A stretch of 64,000 nt of DNA from positions 45,369 through 109,368 of the forward strand of contig NZ_FTMS01000014.1 of assembly GCF_900156105.1 (NCBI RefSeq), written 5' to 3'. The notes below the pieces were generated by a model. That model saw only the letters and a list, made by a program, of their open reading frames with translations, was not told where the DNA came from and ran no database searches. A program made the position numbers and the translations under genes. Positions 33,628-42,938 of this stretch are shown here, piece after piece (position 1 is the first letter of the stretch; every line of letters begins with the position of its first letter). The DNA is from Alkalispirochaeta americana (GTDB taxonomy: Bacteria; Spirochaetota; Spirochaetia; DSM-27196; Alkalispirochaetaceae).

Positions 33628-35625
33628 TTACAGTTCCTGCAAATCATCGCTGGAGATAGACCCTTTTCCGGGAGAGACATCGGCCTGTCCGCGTGGTGAT
33701 GCCGGATTTCGGCTCACCGTTTCGGTGGGGGCCGGTGTCGATTCCTGCGTTCCGTGACTCGGCAGGCTCTGTGCAACGGGTTCATCGTATTCGTTGGAGA
33801 AGTTCATGCCGATATCGTCGCGGATGGTGGACCGGCGTCGCTTGAAGGCTGCAAAGGCCGCATCCTGGAATCCCTTGGAAATACCGTGGAGGAACTCGTT
33901 CAGCACGTTGGCCATGCCGTTGAGGGTGAACTTCTTTCGCTTGATGCTGGTAATGTCCACGTCGAGAACCACACCGGACTGAATGTGATAGGGGTTGATC
34001 AGATAGTCGAAGTCATCAAACTCCCGTCGGAGAAAGCGTACCCGGTCATCGAGGATCACCCGCTCTTGGGGGTTCTGGTAGCCGTAGATTTGCTCCAGTT
34101 TGCGGGAGCTCTTGTTGAGCATTTCCTTGAAGAGCTTTTTCTCGTGGCGGTAGGTCTGGTTGAGCCTCTCCACATCGGTGGGGTTCGCCTTGAGGAGGGT
34201 GATCTCGTTCCAGGTCCGCTGCATTTCTTCCACGAGCTTGTCGCCCGATTCCTCGAAGCGGAAAGTGTCCTTGCGCTTCTTCATGGTGCGGGACATCTTT
34301 GCCACGATATCGTCGTAGTCGTTTACCTTGAATCGGGATCTTCCCGTCTGGTAGACCGCTTCGATCACATCGTAGAGCTTCTGGATCTCCTGGCGGAAGG
34401 CCTCCATCTGCTGGTCGTAGACTTCCCGCTCCTTCTCGAGCTGCTCCGAGTCGTAGTACTTGAGGCGGATCTGGTAGCGCTCGTCGGGGAGGTTCTCAAT
34501 ATCGGTGTCCTCATACTCGCGGATGATCAATTCCCGGGCGTTCTTGAGGTTCTCCACATACTGGTAGCCCATTTTGCTGGTATCCAGGATTGATGTGATC
34601 GAGTTGACCGCTGTGTTGAACCCCCGGTTGCGGATGTTCTCCATGTCGATGATTTTCTTCAGGTTTTCCCGAATATTCACCGGGTCAAACTCGCTGGGAT
34701 CTATCTCGGCGCGGAGGCCCTCGATCTTCTGCATCAGATCTTTGGCCAGGAAGGTATAGCGCTTGGAGGTTTCATCTTCCACATCGTCGTCGGTGTAGTT
34801 GGTGACGCGCTTCATCTTCTCGAAGATGATCTCCGAGTCGGTGAGTTCTTCCTTGCCCTGATCGATGAGCTCATCCTGGAATCGCTCCACCTCCTGATCG
34901 ATCAGGTTGCTGATCGTCCTGGATATCTGGTCCTTGATCAGTTGCTCCACCGTCGCCTGGTACTGGAAGATGGGGCTGATGAGCTCCGAATCAAGAATAT
35001 TCACCGAGAGCTTGGTATCGGTAACGGTTTTGGGCTTGGTCGCGCTGTCCTTGAATGCCGCTTTCACCACGGAGTAGGCGTTCTCACCTCGGATGAAGGC
35101 GCCTACATCAGTTTTTTGGCGCAAGAGCGAGTTGGTTTCGTTCTCGAGATCGTTTACACCGCGCTGAATGTGGCCGTGAAGGTGACCGTACATGTTGACG
35201 ATCGATTTTTCGACTTCACCGGTATTGAACTTGTCGGCTCCGGCGATCTCGTCCAGCATGGCGGAGATTTCTTTGGGGGTATATCTGGCAAGGGTTTTGT
35301 TCTCTTCCTTGTCGATAAAGTTCCGGATTTTCTTCACCATCTCATCTTCAGTGGTGGTGATATACCGGTTGAACATATTCTGGTAGTTCTGGTTGAAGTA
35401 GTTATAGAGCTTTTCTTTGAGACCCCCCATAACATCGAGTCGTTCCAGAACCTCGGCAGGAAGCTTTGTTTGAATTGTATCCAGGATACGATCGGTTTCT
35501 TCCTGAACGAGTTGATCGTACTCTTGTTTTTGGTCCCGTCCGTCCTGGGCGAGGCTGTTGCGGGAACCTACTGCTGATGGGCGTGTGGGATGAAATACGT
35601 TGGGACTGCGTGAAAGATCGGACAT
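33628..35625 (-). CDS. cfpA: Cytoplasmic filament protein A
   Basis: 665 residues, charged and mostly helical, matching my memory of Treponema CfpA in long blocks: [17 protein letters not shown] near residue 70, [38 protein letters not shown] and [20 protein letters not shown]. CfpA forms the ribbon of filaments beneath the cytoplasmic membrane in spirochaetes and is needed for normal cell division and structure. Several long heptad-like stretches occur between residues 230 and 520. The last 60 residues are Pro/Ser-rich and disordered-looking. The ATG is preceded by GGAGGAGAAG. This is the best single marker that the host is a spirochaete. Confidence 0.88.
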   Translation of the reverse strand: MSDLSRSPNVFHPTRPSAVGSRNSLAQDGRDQKQEYDQLVQEETDRILDTIQTKLPAEVLERLDVMGGLKEKLYNYFNQNYQNMFNRYITTTEDEMVKKIRNFIDKEENKTLARYTPKEISAMLDEIAGADKFNTGEVEKSIVNMYGHLHGHIQRGVNDLENETNSLLRQKTDVGAFIRGENAYSVVKAAFKDSATKPKTVTDTKLSVNILDSELISPIFQYQATVEQLIKDQISRTISNLIDQEVERFQDELIDQGKEELTDSEIIFEKMKRVTNYTDDDVEDETSKRYTFLAKDLMQKIEGLRAEIDPSEFDPVNIRENLKKIIDMENIRNRGFNTAVNSITSILDTSKMGYQYVENLKNARELIIREYEDTDIENLPDERYQIRLKYYDSEQLEKEREVYDQQMEAFRQEIQKLYDVIEAVYQTGRSRFKVNDYDDIVAKMSRTMKKRKDTFRFEESGDKLVEEMQRTWNEITLLKANPTDVERLNQTYRHEKKLFKEMLNKSSRKLEQIYGYQNPQERVILDDRVRFLRREFDDFDYLINPYHIQSGVVLDVDITSIKRKKFTLNGMANVLNEFLHGISKGFQDAAFAAFKRRRSTIRDDIGMNFSNEYDEPVAQSLPSHGTQESTPAPTETVSRNPASPRGQADVSPGKGSISSDDLQEL

Positions 35626-35805
35626 ACTGCTTCTCCTCCTGGTCTATGTGTCTCGTCGCGGGCGCCGGGGGCGCCACGGCCGATATGCTTCGCTCCCCGG
35701 GAATCCTTGGACTCGCCTGGGTCCGGGGGAGTGAACACGTTTACAAAACGATCCGGTTCCTGTGCTGTGCACCTCTATTCTAACACGATGTTTCGCCTGT
35801 GAATT

Positions 35806-38499
35806 TTATTCGTTCCTCCTTATCTCCCTTATAGGGTACTGCTCTCGCGCCACAATTTCCCGAAAATCCTCTGGTTTCCACGGAGAATCCGAAAAAAAGC
35901 GGGTGAGAAAACGCTCGGCGATCCCCCAGAGGGTGTCGCCGGCGACAATGGTATATGGTCTGCCGTCGGGCAGTTCTATGAGATTGCCAGGGTATATCCA
36001 GTGAGGGCTGGGAGAGAGGTGTTGCTCCTCCCCGATGGGAGCGTAGCCGTTCCCCCGGGCGATCCAGTTGGTGGCCAGGAGAATATCCCGGATTGACCAG
36101 TCGTGGGGCCGCGGCTGATCGGGCGTTTCCCGCTCTGGTGATGACGGCGGAGGCCCTGAAAGAAGGGGGGCTTCCCCGGGGGGTGTTGGGGCAACAAACT
36201 CATCCAGGGAATCTGTTGTCGATCCGGTCCATTCCGGGGAGTCCCCTTCGGTTTCTGCTGTGGTTGGTGCTGTGGTTGGTGCTTCTTCCGGGAGGGGGCC
36301 CCTGCTCGGCGGACCGGTTGTATCTGGTGTTTCCCGCACGGCCGGCGTCTCCGTTGGTGGGCCCGGCGCATCGGGGGTTCTTGTAAGTATCGGTATTTCT
36401 GCTGGTGAATCCCCGCTCTCCGGGAGAGGCCGTTCCGTTTCTGCTCGTGGCACCCCCTTGTCGTCCTCCAGGTGACTTGCAGGAGGTGTCCCGGTATCTG
36501 CGGGCCGGGTAGGGGCAGGAGGGGTCTCCTGGCTGTGAAAAACCTGCTGCCAGAGTCCCTGGCCGGAAAACCTTGAACCGGGCAGGAAGAAAAGAAAGAG
36601 CGCCAGGATCATCAGGCACGCTGCGGCAGAACCTCCCAGGAGAAGGCGCCACGTCTTTGACGGAGGGGCCTGGGTCGGGGCGGTTGCCTGCGGTTTTGTC
36701 GGTGCTTTTCCTGGTGATCTTTTTGGTGAGGAATTCGGTGAGAGAGCCGCTGGGGGAGGTGATGAGGAACCAGAGGAGCTGGAGCTGCCTTTGCCACCTG
36801 ATGGTACCTGCCCTTCCACAGGGGCTGGAGATGATGTTTTCTGATCAGCCAGGGCTGTGCCTTCCTGCTTGCCCGGTTCCCGGAGGGGGGGCTGGTGCTG
36901 GATCGGGGCAACCGCCGGGTCTGGCCGGGCCGGTGCAGGTGGTGTGGTAACCCTGTTGGCAGCCAGTAGCGCCTCCAGCAACGCCTTAAGACGAGCCCGT
37001 TCCTTCTCGAAGAAGGTTCTGGGGCAGGACTGCTCCAGGAAGGGTTTCATGCGTTGTCGGGCTCGTTCGTTGTCGTCCACAGCTCCCCGGGTCAGGCCTT
37101 CCCGGGGGGAAAAAAGGATGCACCACCCCTGGGCTCCCTCCTGGATGCACGCCGTTACGGGCACGTGACCGGCCAGAAAGAGCGATTGTGCCGTCTCCCG
37201 GGCCTGCCGGGCCAGTTCCTGACGAGCTTTCTCCGGAAGGCTGGAGGAGGTATCGGTAACGCTGTTCCATAACCAGAGAGCGGCGCATACCCGGTCCAAA
37301 AGGGGCAGGTCCGTGCGAGCCATGATCTTGCCCAGCCCCTCTTCCAGAAAGGGAAAGCTTTCCAGCTCTTTCCTGAGATCGCTGCGCAGGAGCATTCTGA
37401 AGGCGGCCAGAGAGTTCTCCAGGGAGACATCTCGCTCGCTTGCTGTGCAGTGGTGTGCGTAGCGGTGTGCGTAGCGGTAGAGGACACCCGGCAGAATTGG
37501 GGGAGCGATTCCAGCGTTCCAGGGGTGCTCTCCGGAGAATTCTGCCGGGTTCCCTGAAGGGACAGGCGAAGAAAAGCGCAGTTTTGTCTCGGCCAGAGCT
37601 ACAGGAGCGGGCTGATCGGCAGGAAGATTCGGCGGGGTGTTCCGTGCAACAGGAAAGCCCGCCCTTGAAAGGAGCAGAAAAAGCTCTTCCGCCAGGGATG
37701 ACTCGTGATCATGGTCGGGAGGTGATTCGCCTCCGGGCAGGCAGAAAAAAACATTTCTTTCGGTAGCGAGCCGCCATTTGAGCAGTTCCAGGAAGGCTGC
37801 GCGCTCACCCGTCCCTGCAAGAGTCGAGATGAGCGAGAAGGGGATCATGGCTGGTGCCCACTCCCTAATGGAGGATGTCTGCTGCCGCAGGGTGAAGATT
37901 TCTCCTCGGGAGAATCCCAGAAGCGAATGGTCCTTGCTCACCAGGAACCCGGAGTCCTGGAAATCTTCCCTTCGGTAGGCCCCTCGGGAGGAGGAGATGA
38001 TTTCATCCAGGCGGTTGAGACAGTACAGGGCGTGACGGTCCGATCGTTCCTGCTCCTTCAAGTCAAACAGGCGGTGCCCGTCAAGAAAAAGACGAAGCGA
38101 GCCATCCTCGTAGAGGATAACCTGTCCCCCCTTGGCAGGGGCCTCGTGAGAGACCGACTCCAGCGGTTGAGAAGATATCTGTTCCTTGTGGACGAAGGCT
38201 TTGACCGCCTCCACCAGGGCGGGAGATCCCACGTAACGCGCTCGCCCCGGAGCATGCGGATCAAGGCATCCTTCTTCGAGGAAGATATCACCCGTGAGGT
38301 GATCCGTAAGAACCACGGATCCGATATGGCGTTTGATCTGCTCCGGGAGAAACGAGCTGGTGCCGATCCGCAGGAAGGGTCGCACCCCGTAGCCCTGGGA
38401 GCCCATGTATACCACATAGCACTCCTCGTCCACGCGGAACAGGCGGTTGCCAATGTGCAGGGGCTCTTCTTTCCTGAATGAATCTTTTCTGGTCGACAC
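35806..38499 (-). CDS. Large single-pass membrane protein with C-terminal LysM domain
   Basis: 897 residues. The N-terminal 540 residues are soluble and not recognised, and appear cytoplasmic. A Pro/Ser-rich linker (about 545-612) leads to one membrane segment near residues 617-640 (GGSAAACLMILALFLFF). A second long Pro/Thr/Glu-rich stretch (about 650-800) resembles a cell-wall-spanning spacer, and the end carries a LysM-type peptidoglycan-binding motif (YTIVAGDTLWGIAERFL, about 845-862). The layout suggests a protein that links a cytoplasmic domain to peptidoglycan across the inner membrane. Start is a GTG at 38499 with no good ribosome site; a TATACT lies only eight bases upstream, so the mRNA may be leaderless. 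It lies upstream of cfpA on the same strand. Confidence 0.75.
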   Translation of the reverse strand: MSTRKDSFRKEEPLHIGNRLFRVDEECYVVYMGSQGYGVRPFLRIGTSSFLPEQIKRHIGSVVLTDHLTGDIFLEEGCLDPHAPGRARYVGSPALVEAVKAFVHKEQISSQPLESVSHEAPAKGGQVILYEDGSLRLFLDGHRLFDLKEQERSDRHALYCLNRLDEIISSSRGAYRREDFQDSGFLVSKDHSLLGFSRGEIFTLRQQTSSIREWAPAMIPFSLISTLAGTGERAAFLELLKWRLATERNVFFCLPGGESPPDHDHESSLAEELFLLLSRAGFPVARNTPPNLPADQPAPVALAETKLRFSSPVPSGNPAEFSGEHPWNAGIAPPILPGVLYRYAHRYAHHCTASERDVSLENSLAAFRMLLRSDLRKELESFPFLEEGLGKIMARTDLPLLDRVCAALWLWNSVTDTSSSLPEKARQELARQARETAQSLFLAGHVPVTACIQEGAQGWCILFSPREGLTRGAVDDNERARQRMKPFLEQSCPRTFFEKERARLKALLEALLAANRVTTPPAPARPDPAVAPIQHQPPLREPGKQEGTALADQKTSSPAPVEGQVPSGGKGSSSSSGSSSPPPAALSPNSSPKRSPGKAPTKPQATAPTQAPPSKTWRLLLGGSAAACLMILALFLFFLPGSRFSGQGLWQQVFHSQETPPAPTRPADTGTPPASHLEDDKGVPRAETERPLPESGDSPAEIPILTRTPDAPGPPTETPAVRETPDTTGPPSRGPLPEEAPTTAPTTAETEGDSPEWTGSTTDSLDEFVAPTPPGEAPLLSGPPPSSPERETPDQPRPHDWSIRDILLATNWIARGNGYAPIGEEQHLSPSPHWIYPGNLIELPDGRPYTIVAGDTLWGIAERFLTRFFSDSPWKPEDFREIVAREQYPIREIRRNE

Positions 38500-38507
38500 G
38501 GTTCTTA

Positions 38508-38513
38508 AGTATA
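38508..38513 (-). promoter_or_regulatory. -10 box very close to the LysM gene start
   Basis: TATACT on the minus strand, ending eight bases before the GTG start codon. The -35 region (GTGAAA at 38531-38536) is poor. If used, transcription would start within one or two bases of the start codon. Confidence 0.4.
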
Positions 38514-38728
38514 GTACGTGATGTCCCTTCTTTCACGAAAAGATGCTCCGAAGAGGAAGAAAATAGACAGAGATGGCCGTTCACGTCATACTGGTCCCGT
38601 GGGGTGTGCCGATTTAATCGATAACACAGCTTTCATGCAGGGAGATTCCCGCTCCGGGGATTCCCGCAAAATGAGCAGGAAGAAGCGTTGTTTTTTCTTC
38701 GCCCTGTGATACTGTGGAAGGGGGCATC

Positions 38729-39868
38729 ATGGTAATAACGCAACGAAGAGACACAAAAATCATCCCTATTGCCGGAGGAAAGGGCGGTATCGGCAAGACC
38801 GAGCTCTGCGCAAACCTGGGCGTGCGTCTGGGGCAGTTGGGGTACCGCACTGTTGTGGTCGATCTTGACCTGGGAGGCTCTAATCTCCATTCAGCGCTTG
38901 GGGTAAAGAACAAAAATCCGGGGGTGGGAAACTTTCTCTCCGATCGGGCTCTTGCCTTCGAGTCGCTTTTGTCGCCCACGCCGTATGACAATCTTCAGTT
39001 TATTCCTGGCGATGTTCTGGTAGCGGGCACCCCGAATATCACCTACGCCCAAAAGCGCAGTATTCTGCGCAACCTTGAAGAACTCGAAGCAGACTATGTC
39101 CTTCTGGATCTGGGAGCTGGGGCGTCCAATAATGTGGTTGATTTCTTTCTGGTGGCTAATTCGGGTCTCATCGTTACCTCGCCCCATGTGGGGGCCATCG
39201 TGAACGCCTACAGTTTCCTGAAAAACGCTGTCTTTCGCTTTCTCTTTCGGGCTTTCTCCGGAGAAAGCGATGTCGAAAAGTTCTTGCGAAACCAGATCAA
39301 GGAGCGTCGTCCGGGTAACCCCGTCAAGGTTTCATCGGTGCTCTCGGCGATGGCAGAGATCGACACGGAGCAGGCCTTGAAAGCCAAGCGCTACATTGAT
39401 CTGTTACAGCCTCTCCTGGTGCTGAACATGGTTCGAAGCGCCGACGATCTGAATATCGGCGAGAGTTTGCGGGACCTGGTGGATAAAAACCTCTCCATTA
39501 CCTTTGACGCCCTGGGAATGATCATCCACGATGAGTCCCTGGCAGGGGCCCATCGGGCGCATAAACCGGTGATGGCGGCGAATCCCGACAGTTTTGTGGG
39601 AATCGAAATCGATCGGATCGCACAGAAGATCGTTCAGTCCCCGGAGTTCCCTACGCTGGCTCTGGAAAAATCGCTTTACGCCGATTCATATGAGCTTCTC
39701 CGTATCGAGGCTCAGAACGATCTCTCTACCCTCCAATCAGAACAGAACGAGGAATCACTCCGATCGGAGAGCGATGCCGCCGAGTTCATCGAGGTATTGA
39801 CCGCCCAGAAAAAGCAGATTCAGGAGCTTCAGGGCACCATCCGCATGCTGACCATGCGTCAGGGGTGA
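38729..39868 (+). CDS. MinD/ParA-type P-loop ATPase
   Basis: 379 residues from the ATG at 38729 (AGGGGG upstream). The deviant Walker A motif GGKGGIGKTELCANL with its signature Lys is near residue 18, followed by VVVDLDLGGSNLHSALG and YVLLDLGAGASNNVVDF. It resembles MinD and FlhG-type ATPases, but a long insert near residues 160-215 and a C-terminal coiled coil (last 40 residues, TAQKKQIQELQGTIRML) are not typical of MinD; no C-terminal amphipathic membrane-targeting helix is obvious. It is divergent from the LysM protein. A role in positioning a cellular structure is plausible but not shown. Confidence 0.8.
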   Translation: MVITQRRDTKIIPIAGGKGGIGKTELCANLGVRLGQLGYRTVVVDLDLGGSNLHSALGVKNKNPGVGNFLSDRALAFESLLSPTPYDNLQFIPGDVLVAGTPNITYAQKRSILRNLEELEADYVLLDLGAGASNNVVDFFLVANSGLIVTSPHVGAIVNAYSFLKNAVFRFLFRAFSGESDVEKFLRNQIKERRPGNPVKVSSVLSAMAEIDTEQALKAKRYIDLLQPLLVLNMVRSADDLNIGESLRDLVDKNLSITFDALGMIIHDESLAGAHRAHKPVMAANPDSFVGIEIDRIAQKIVQSPEFPTLALEKSLYADSYELLRIEAQNDLSTLQSEQNEESLRSESDAAEFIEVLTAQKKQIQELQGTIRMLTMRQG

Positions 39869-39890
39869 GGAGGGCTTGCAAAAGCAGACT

Positions 39891-40484
39891 ATGGATCGGA
39901 CTCCCATGGTATCGAAAGAAGTGCACCGGGGGTGTGCTTACTACTCAATAGAATGGTCTGTTCTTGAAACAGCCTCCCGGAGTCGGATCATCGGCGGGGT
40001 TCCTTCCCTGCCGGGAATATGGGAACTCTACTGGCTTGAGCATTCCCGGATACCCCGTCTGATCAAGATGGGGAGGGCCTGGCATGGCGGGGTGCGTCAT
40101 ACCTTGCGCGTTGAAGCTGATCCCGAGGAACGGATAAACCGGTCCTGCCGATCCTATCTTGCCAGCGGTGATTGCTATTTCCGATACACAATCTGCGAAA
40201 ATGCCCCTGATCTTGCCGATGTCTACTCCGTTCTCTTCTCGCTGCGGGAGGAGTTGCGGGGAGAAGGCTGTGAACCTTCGGGCCGGTATCGAGAGGTTCG
40301 CATCCAGGAGCCGGAGGAGATGGAAATCCGGCGGGTTCGAAAACCCCGGGAGCCTTCATCTCCGGCGGAGCCCTTCGGGGGGCATGTGCCGAACATGTTC
40401 GATGTGGTTCGGGAAATGCGGCGTCTTGAGGAGGAGCAGAGCCAGGGGAACCAGGACGGCGAGGACTCCCCCTCCGGGGAATGA
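39891..40484 (+). CDS. Unknown protein downstream of the MinD-like ATPase
   Basis: About 197 residues, not recognised. The N-terminal half has GIWELYWLEHSRIPRLIKMGRAWHGG and CYFRYTI elements; the first vaguely recalls a GIY-YIG fold but lacks the motif. The C-terminal third is charged and disordered-looking (Arg/Glu/Pro). The start is uncertain: a GAGGAGGG site at 39867-39874 lies two bases before a TTG at 39876 and 17 bases before the ATG at 39891. It follows the ATPase by a few bases and is probably its partner in an operon. Confidence 0.6.
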   Translation: MDRTPMVSKEVHRGCAYYSIEWSVLETASRSRIIGGVPSLPGIWELYWLEHSRIPRLIKMGRAWHGGVRHTLRVEADPEERINRSCRSYLASGDCYFRYTICENAPDLADVYSVLFSLREELRGEGCEPSGRYREVRIQEPEEMEIRRVRKPREPSSPAEPFGGHVPNMFDVVREMRRLEEEQSQGNQDGEDSPSGE

Positions 40485-40604
40485 TCGGGACGCCAGGAGG
40501 GGCGATCGGGCCACGGAGTGTTCAGACCTTTCCCTGAGGTGCTCTTGTGGTCGGGGAGGAAGATCCCTGTTACGATGAACTTTTGGGGTGCCGAGGATTA
40601 CTCG

Positions 40605-40633
40605 TTGACAGCCCCGGGAAACCGTGTTCTACT
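40605..40633 (+). promoter_or_regulatory. Promoter of the sugar ABC transporter operon
   Basis: Perfect TTGACA (40605-40610) and TCTACT (40628-40633), 17 bases apart, about 30 bases before the first gene's start. No clear operator palindrome was seen. Confidence 0.6.
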
Positions 40634-40662
40634 TACTTTTAGAAAGAAATTAGGAGGTTCGT

Positions 40663-41931
40663 ATGCACCGAAAAGGCATTGCCGCTCTTGTTATGGCGGG
40701 AGCGCTGTTGTTTACCTCGATCCCGATCTTTGCCGGAGGACGGGCAGAGGCAAGCGACGAGATAGTTTTGACCTGGCCCGGTATCTGGGTGGGGCAGGAC
40801 TCAAAAGCTGCCGTGATGGAGGAGATTGTGGCGGAGTTCAACGAGAAGCACGCGGGAAGTATTCGCGTCGTGGTTGAGCCGCAGCCCGACTACGACGGGT
40901 ACGAGGACTCGATCCGTACCCGCCTTGCCGCCGGTCAGGCCCCGGATATTTTTACCTTCAAGCTGAGCCCCACCACGGCAGCCTATTACGACAGTAATCT
41001 TCTCATGGATTTTTCCCGGGAGCTGGCGCAGGGATGGGGTGATAATTTCAACCAGGGAAACCTCCGGGCCTCCACCGTGGCGGGTGCAACCAAATCCCTG
41101 CCCTACGAGATCGGTTTTACTCCCATTTGGTATAATCAGGAGCTCTTTCAGGAGGCCGGGATAGAGAGCTTCCCCGAGACGATGGACCAGTTCTGGCGGG
41201 CCACGGAAAAATTGAAGGCTATCGGTGCCGTCCCTACCAGCCAGATGACGGGAGGAACCAATGCCTGGACCTCCATGCTCTGGTATACGCATTTTGTGGG
41301 CAGTTTTGGCGGCCCCGGTGTCTGGGAACGGGGTCTTGATGATCCTGCCTTCGAGAAGGCAGCCGCTGTTCTGAAACGCCTCTACCAGGACGGAAATACA
41401 ACCCGCGATGCGATCGGGGCTGATGCGGGTGTATCGGGTGGACATTACCAGGCAGGGAGAACGGCGATGTTCATTAATGGCCCCTGGTATATCGGGAACA
41501 TTCGGGAGAACTCTCCCGAGGTCTACCGGGCTACCCGACTTGCGGCAGCTCCCAAAGCAGGAAACTACCATGGTCACCAGGTAGGATGGTTGCACACGAA
41601 CCTGGCAGCAGCCAATACCACAGATCCCGCACGGCGGGAGGCGGTCATCACCTTCCTGCAACACCTGACCAGCCCCGAGAATGCCCGGCGGGTCTCCCTG
41701 GCTTCGGGCTCTCTGCTGGCGATCGAGTTTGATATTCCCGATGATGTGGAGCTGGATCCGTTGCAGAGGATGTTCATTGAGGCGGGGAACGAGGCGGCCT
41801 TTCTGATAGACCACCTGGAGGCTTCCATGCCCGTGGACGTGGTCTACGAGTTCGGTCAGGCCCTGGGGGCTATGGTCCTTCGGGATCTCTCTCCGGTGGA
41901 GTTCGTTGAAATGCTCCGGGCATCCCTGTAG
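40663..41931 (+). CDS. Sugar ABC transporter substrate-binding protein
   Basis: Family 1 extracellular solute-binding protein for a carbohydrate. 422 residues with a signal peptide (hydrophobic core, end PIFAGG near residue 26), AGGAGG before the ATG. Mature features: VVVEPQPDYDGYEDSIRTRLAAGQAPDIF near the start and FINGPWYIGNI in the second lobe. The ligand cannot be read from sequence. First gene of an operon with two permeases and a GH116 glycosidase, so the substrate is likely a glycoside or oligosaccharide; an unlinked shared ATPase (MsmK type) must power it, since none is encoded here. Confidence 0.9.
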   Translation: MHRKGIAALVMAGALLFTSIPIFAGGRAEASDEIVLTWPGIWVGQDSKAAVMEEIVAEFNEKHAGSIRVVVEPQPDYDGYEDSIRTRLAAGQAPDIFTFKLSPTTAAYYDSNLLMDFSRELAQGWGDNFNQGNLRASTVAGATKSLPYEIGFTPIWYNQELFQEAGIESFPETMDQFWRATEKLKAIGAVPTSQMTGGTNAWTSMLWYTHFVGSFGGPGVWERGLDDPAFEKAAAVLKRLYQDGNTTRDAIGADAGVSGGHYQAGRTAMFINGPWYIGNIRENSPEVYRATRLAAAPKAGNYHGHQVGWLHTNLAAANTTDPARREAVITFLQHLTSPENARRVSLASGSLLAIEFDIPDDVELDPLQRMFIEAGNEAAFLIDHLEASMPVDVVYEFGQALGAMVLRDLSPVEFVEMLRASL

Positions 41932-42027
41932 GATCAGCGGATTACCTTCACGTACACAGAATGAAGCGGGCGGCGTGGCCAGGGGCGATTCCCTGCGACG
42001 CCGCCCTGCGACGGGAAAGAACTCTTT

Positions 42028-42927
42028 ATGAACAGGCAATCCTTCAAGCGAAGATCGGACAGAATATGGATCACCGTGTTTCTGCTTCCCGTGGGTCTCA
42101 TGATTATCGCGTTTTTCGCGTATCCGATTATCTTTTTAATTCTTCTTGGTTTTATGGAGTGGAACGGGATTCAGCCCATGTCCTTTGTAGGACTCGACAA
42201 CTTCCGGGCGATCTTTTCCAATGCCGTGTTTCGCACGTCCGTGCAGAATAACCTGGTCTGGGCGCTCTCGGCGGCTTTTTTGCAGATTCCTCTGGCCCTC
42301 GTGCTGGCCCTGATTCTCACCCGGGCCCCCCGGGGGTGGCGGTTCTTTCGCACCGTCTACTTTCTTCCGAACGTCATCTCTCTGGTGGCGCTGGCCATGA
42401 TGTGGTCGGCTCTCTATAACCCCGAGTTTGGTCTGATCAATCATGCCCTGGAAGCGCTTGGCGCGGGGCATCTTGCCAGAAACTGGCTCGGCGAGATCGA
42501 TACCGCCCTGCCGGCCCTGATCTTCTCGTACCAGATCTACGTGGGGTATTTCATGGTTATCATCCTGGCCGGAACGCTCTCGATTCCCCAGGAGTTTTAC
42601 GAGGCAGCGCTCATGGATGGAGCAAACCTTCTGCAGCAGGAAATCTATATCACGCTCCCGGCAATTCGCGGAATTATCGTAACCGCCGGCACCCTGGCGG
42701 TGGCCTTTGCCCTGCGGCAGTTCGAGACCACCTTTCTTATGACGGCCGGAGGGCCAGCCAACAGGACTCCCGTGATGGGGCTCTTCATGTACCGCCGGAT
42801 GGCCGGGCTCCAGTACGGCCGAGCGGCAGCCACGGGGGTTCTCTTGATCATTTTGGGGGTTGTTGTGCTGGCCGGGCTGCAGCGGATCTTCGGAAAATCC
42901 GATGCCGTCGCCGATAGCAATCAATAA
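42028..42927 (+). CDS. Sugar ABC transporter permease (MalF/UgpA type)
   Basis: 299 residues with six hydrophobic segments. The cytoplasmic EAA loop that contacts the ATPase is EFYEAALMDGANLLQQ near residue 190. N-terminal segment and SFVGLDNFRAIF match the MalF-like sugar permeases. It follows the binding protein after about 95 bases and precedes the second permease by 11 bases. Confidence 0.93.
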   Translation: MNRQSFKRRSDRIWITVFLLPVGLMIIAFFAYPIIFLILLGFMEWNGIQPMSFVGLDNFRAIFSNAVFRTSVQNNLVWALSAAFLQIPLALVLALILTRAPRGWRFFRTVYFLPNVISLVALAMMWSALYNPEFGLINHALEALGAGHLARNWLGEIDTALPALIFSYQIYVGYFMVIILAGTLSIPQEFYEAALMDGANLLQQEIYITLPAIRGIIVTAGTLAVAFALRQFETTFLMTAGGPANRTPVMGLFMYRRMAGLQYGRAAATGVLLIILGVVVLAGLQRIFGKSDAVADSNQ

Positions 42928-42938
42928 GGGGCAGGAAA

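Noticed and set aside
35760..35801. Possible cfpA-strand promoter TTCACA / TAGAAT before the LysM gene end
   Set aside because: Spacer is only 15 bases and it lies in the gap where read-through from the LysM gene is also possible; too weak to list.
37440..37475. Short repeat coding RYAHRYAH in the LysM protein
   Set aside because: Only two imperfect copies of 12 bases; a local duplication in coding sequence, not a CRISPR or regulatory array.
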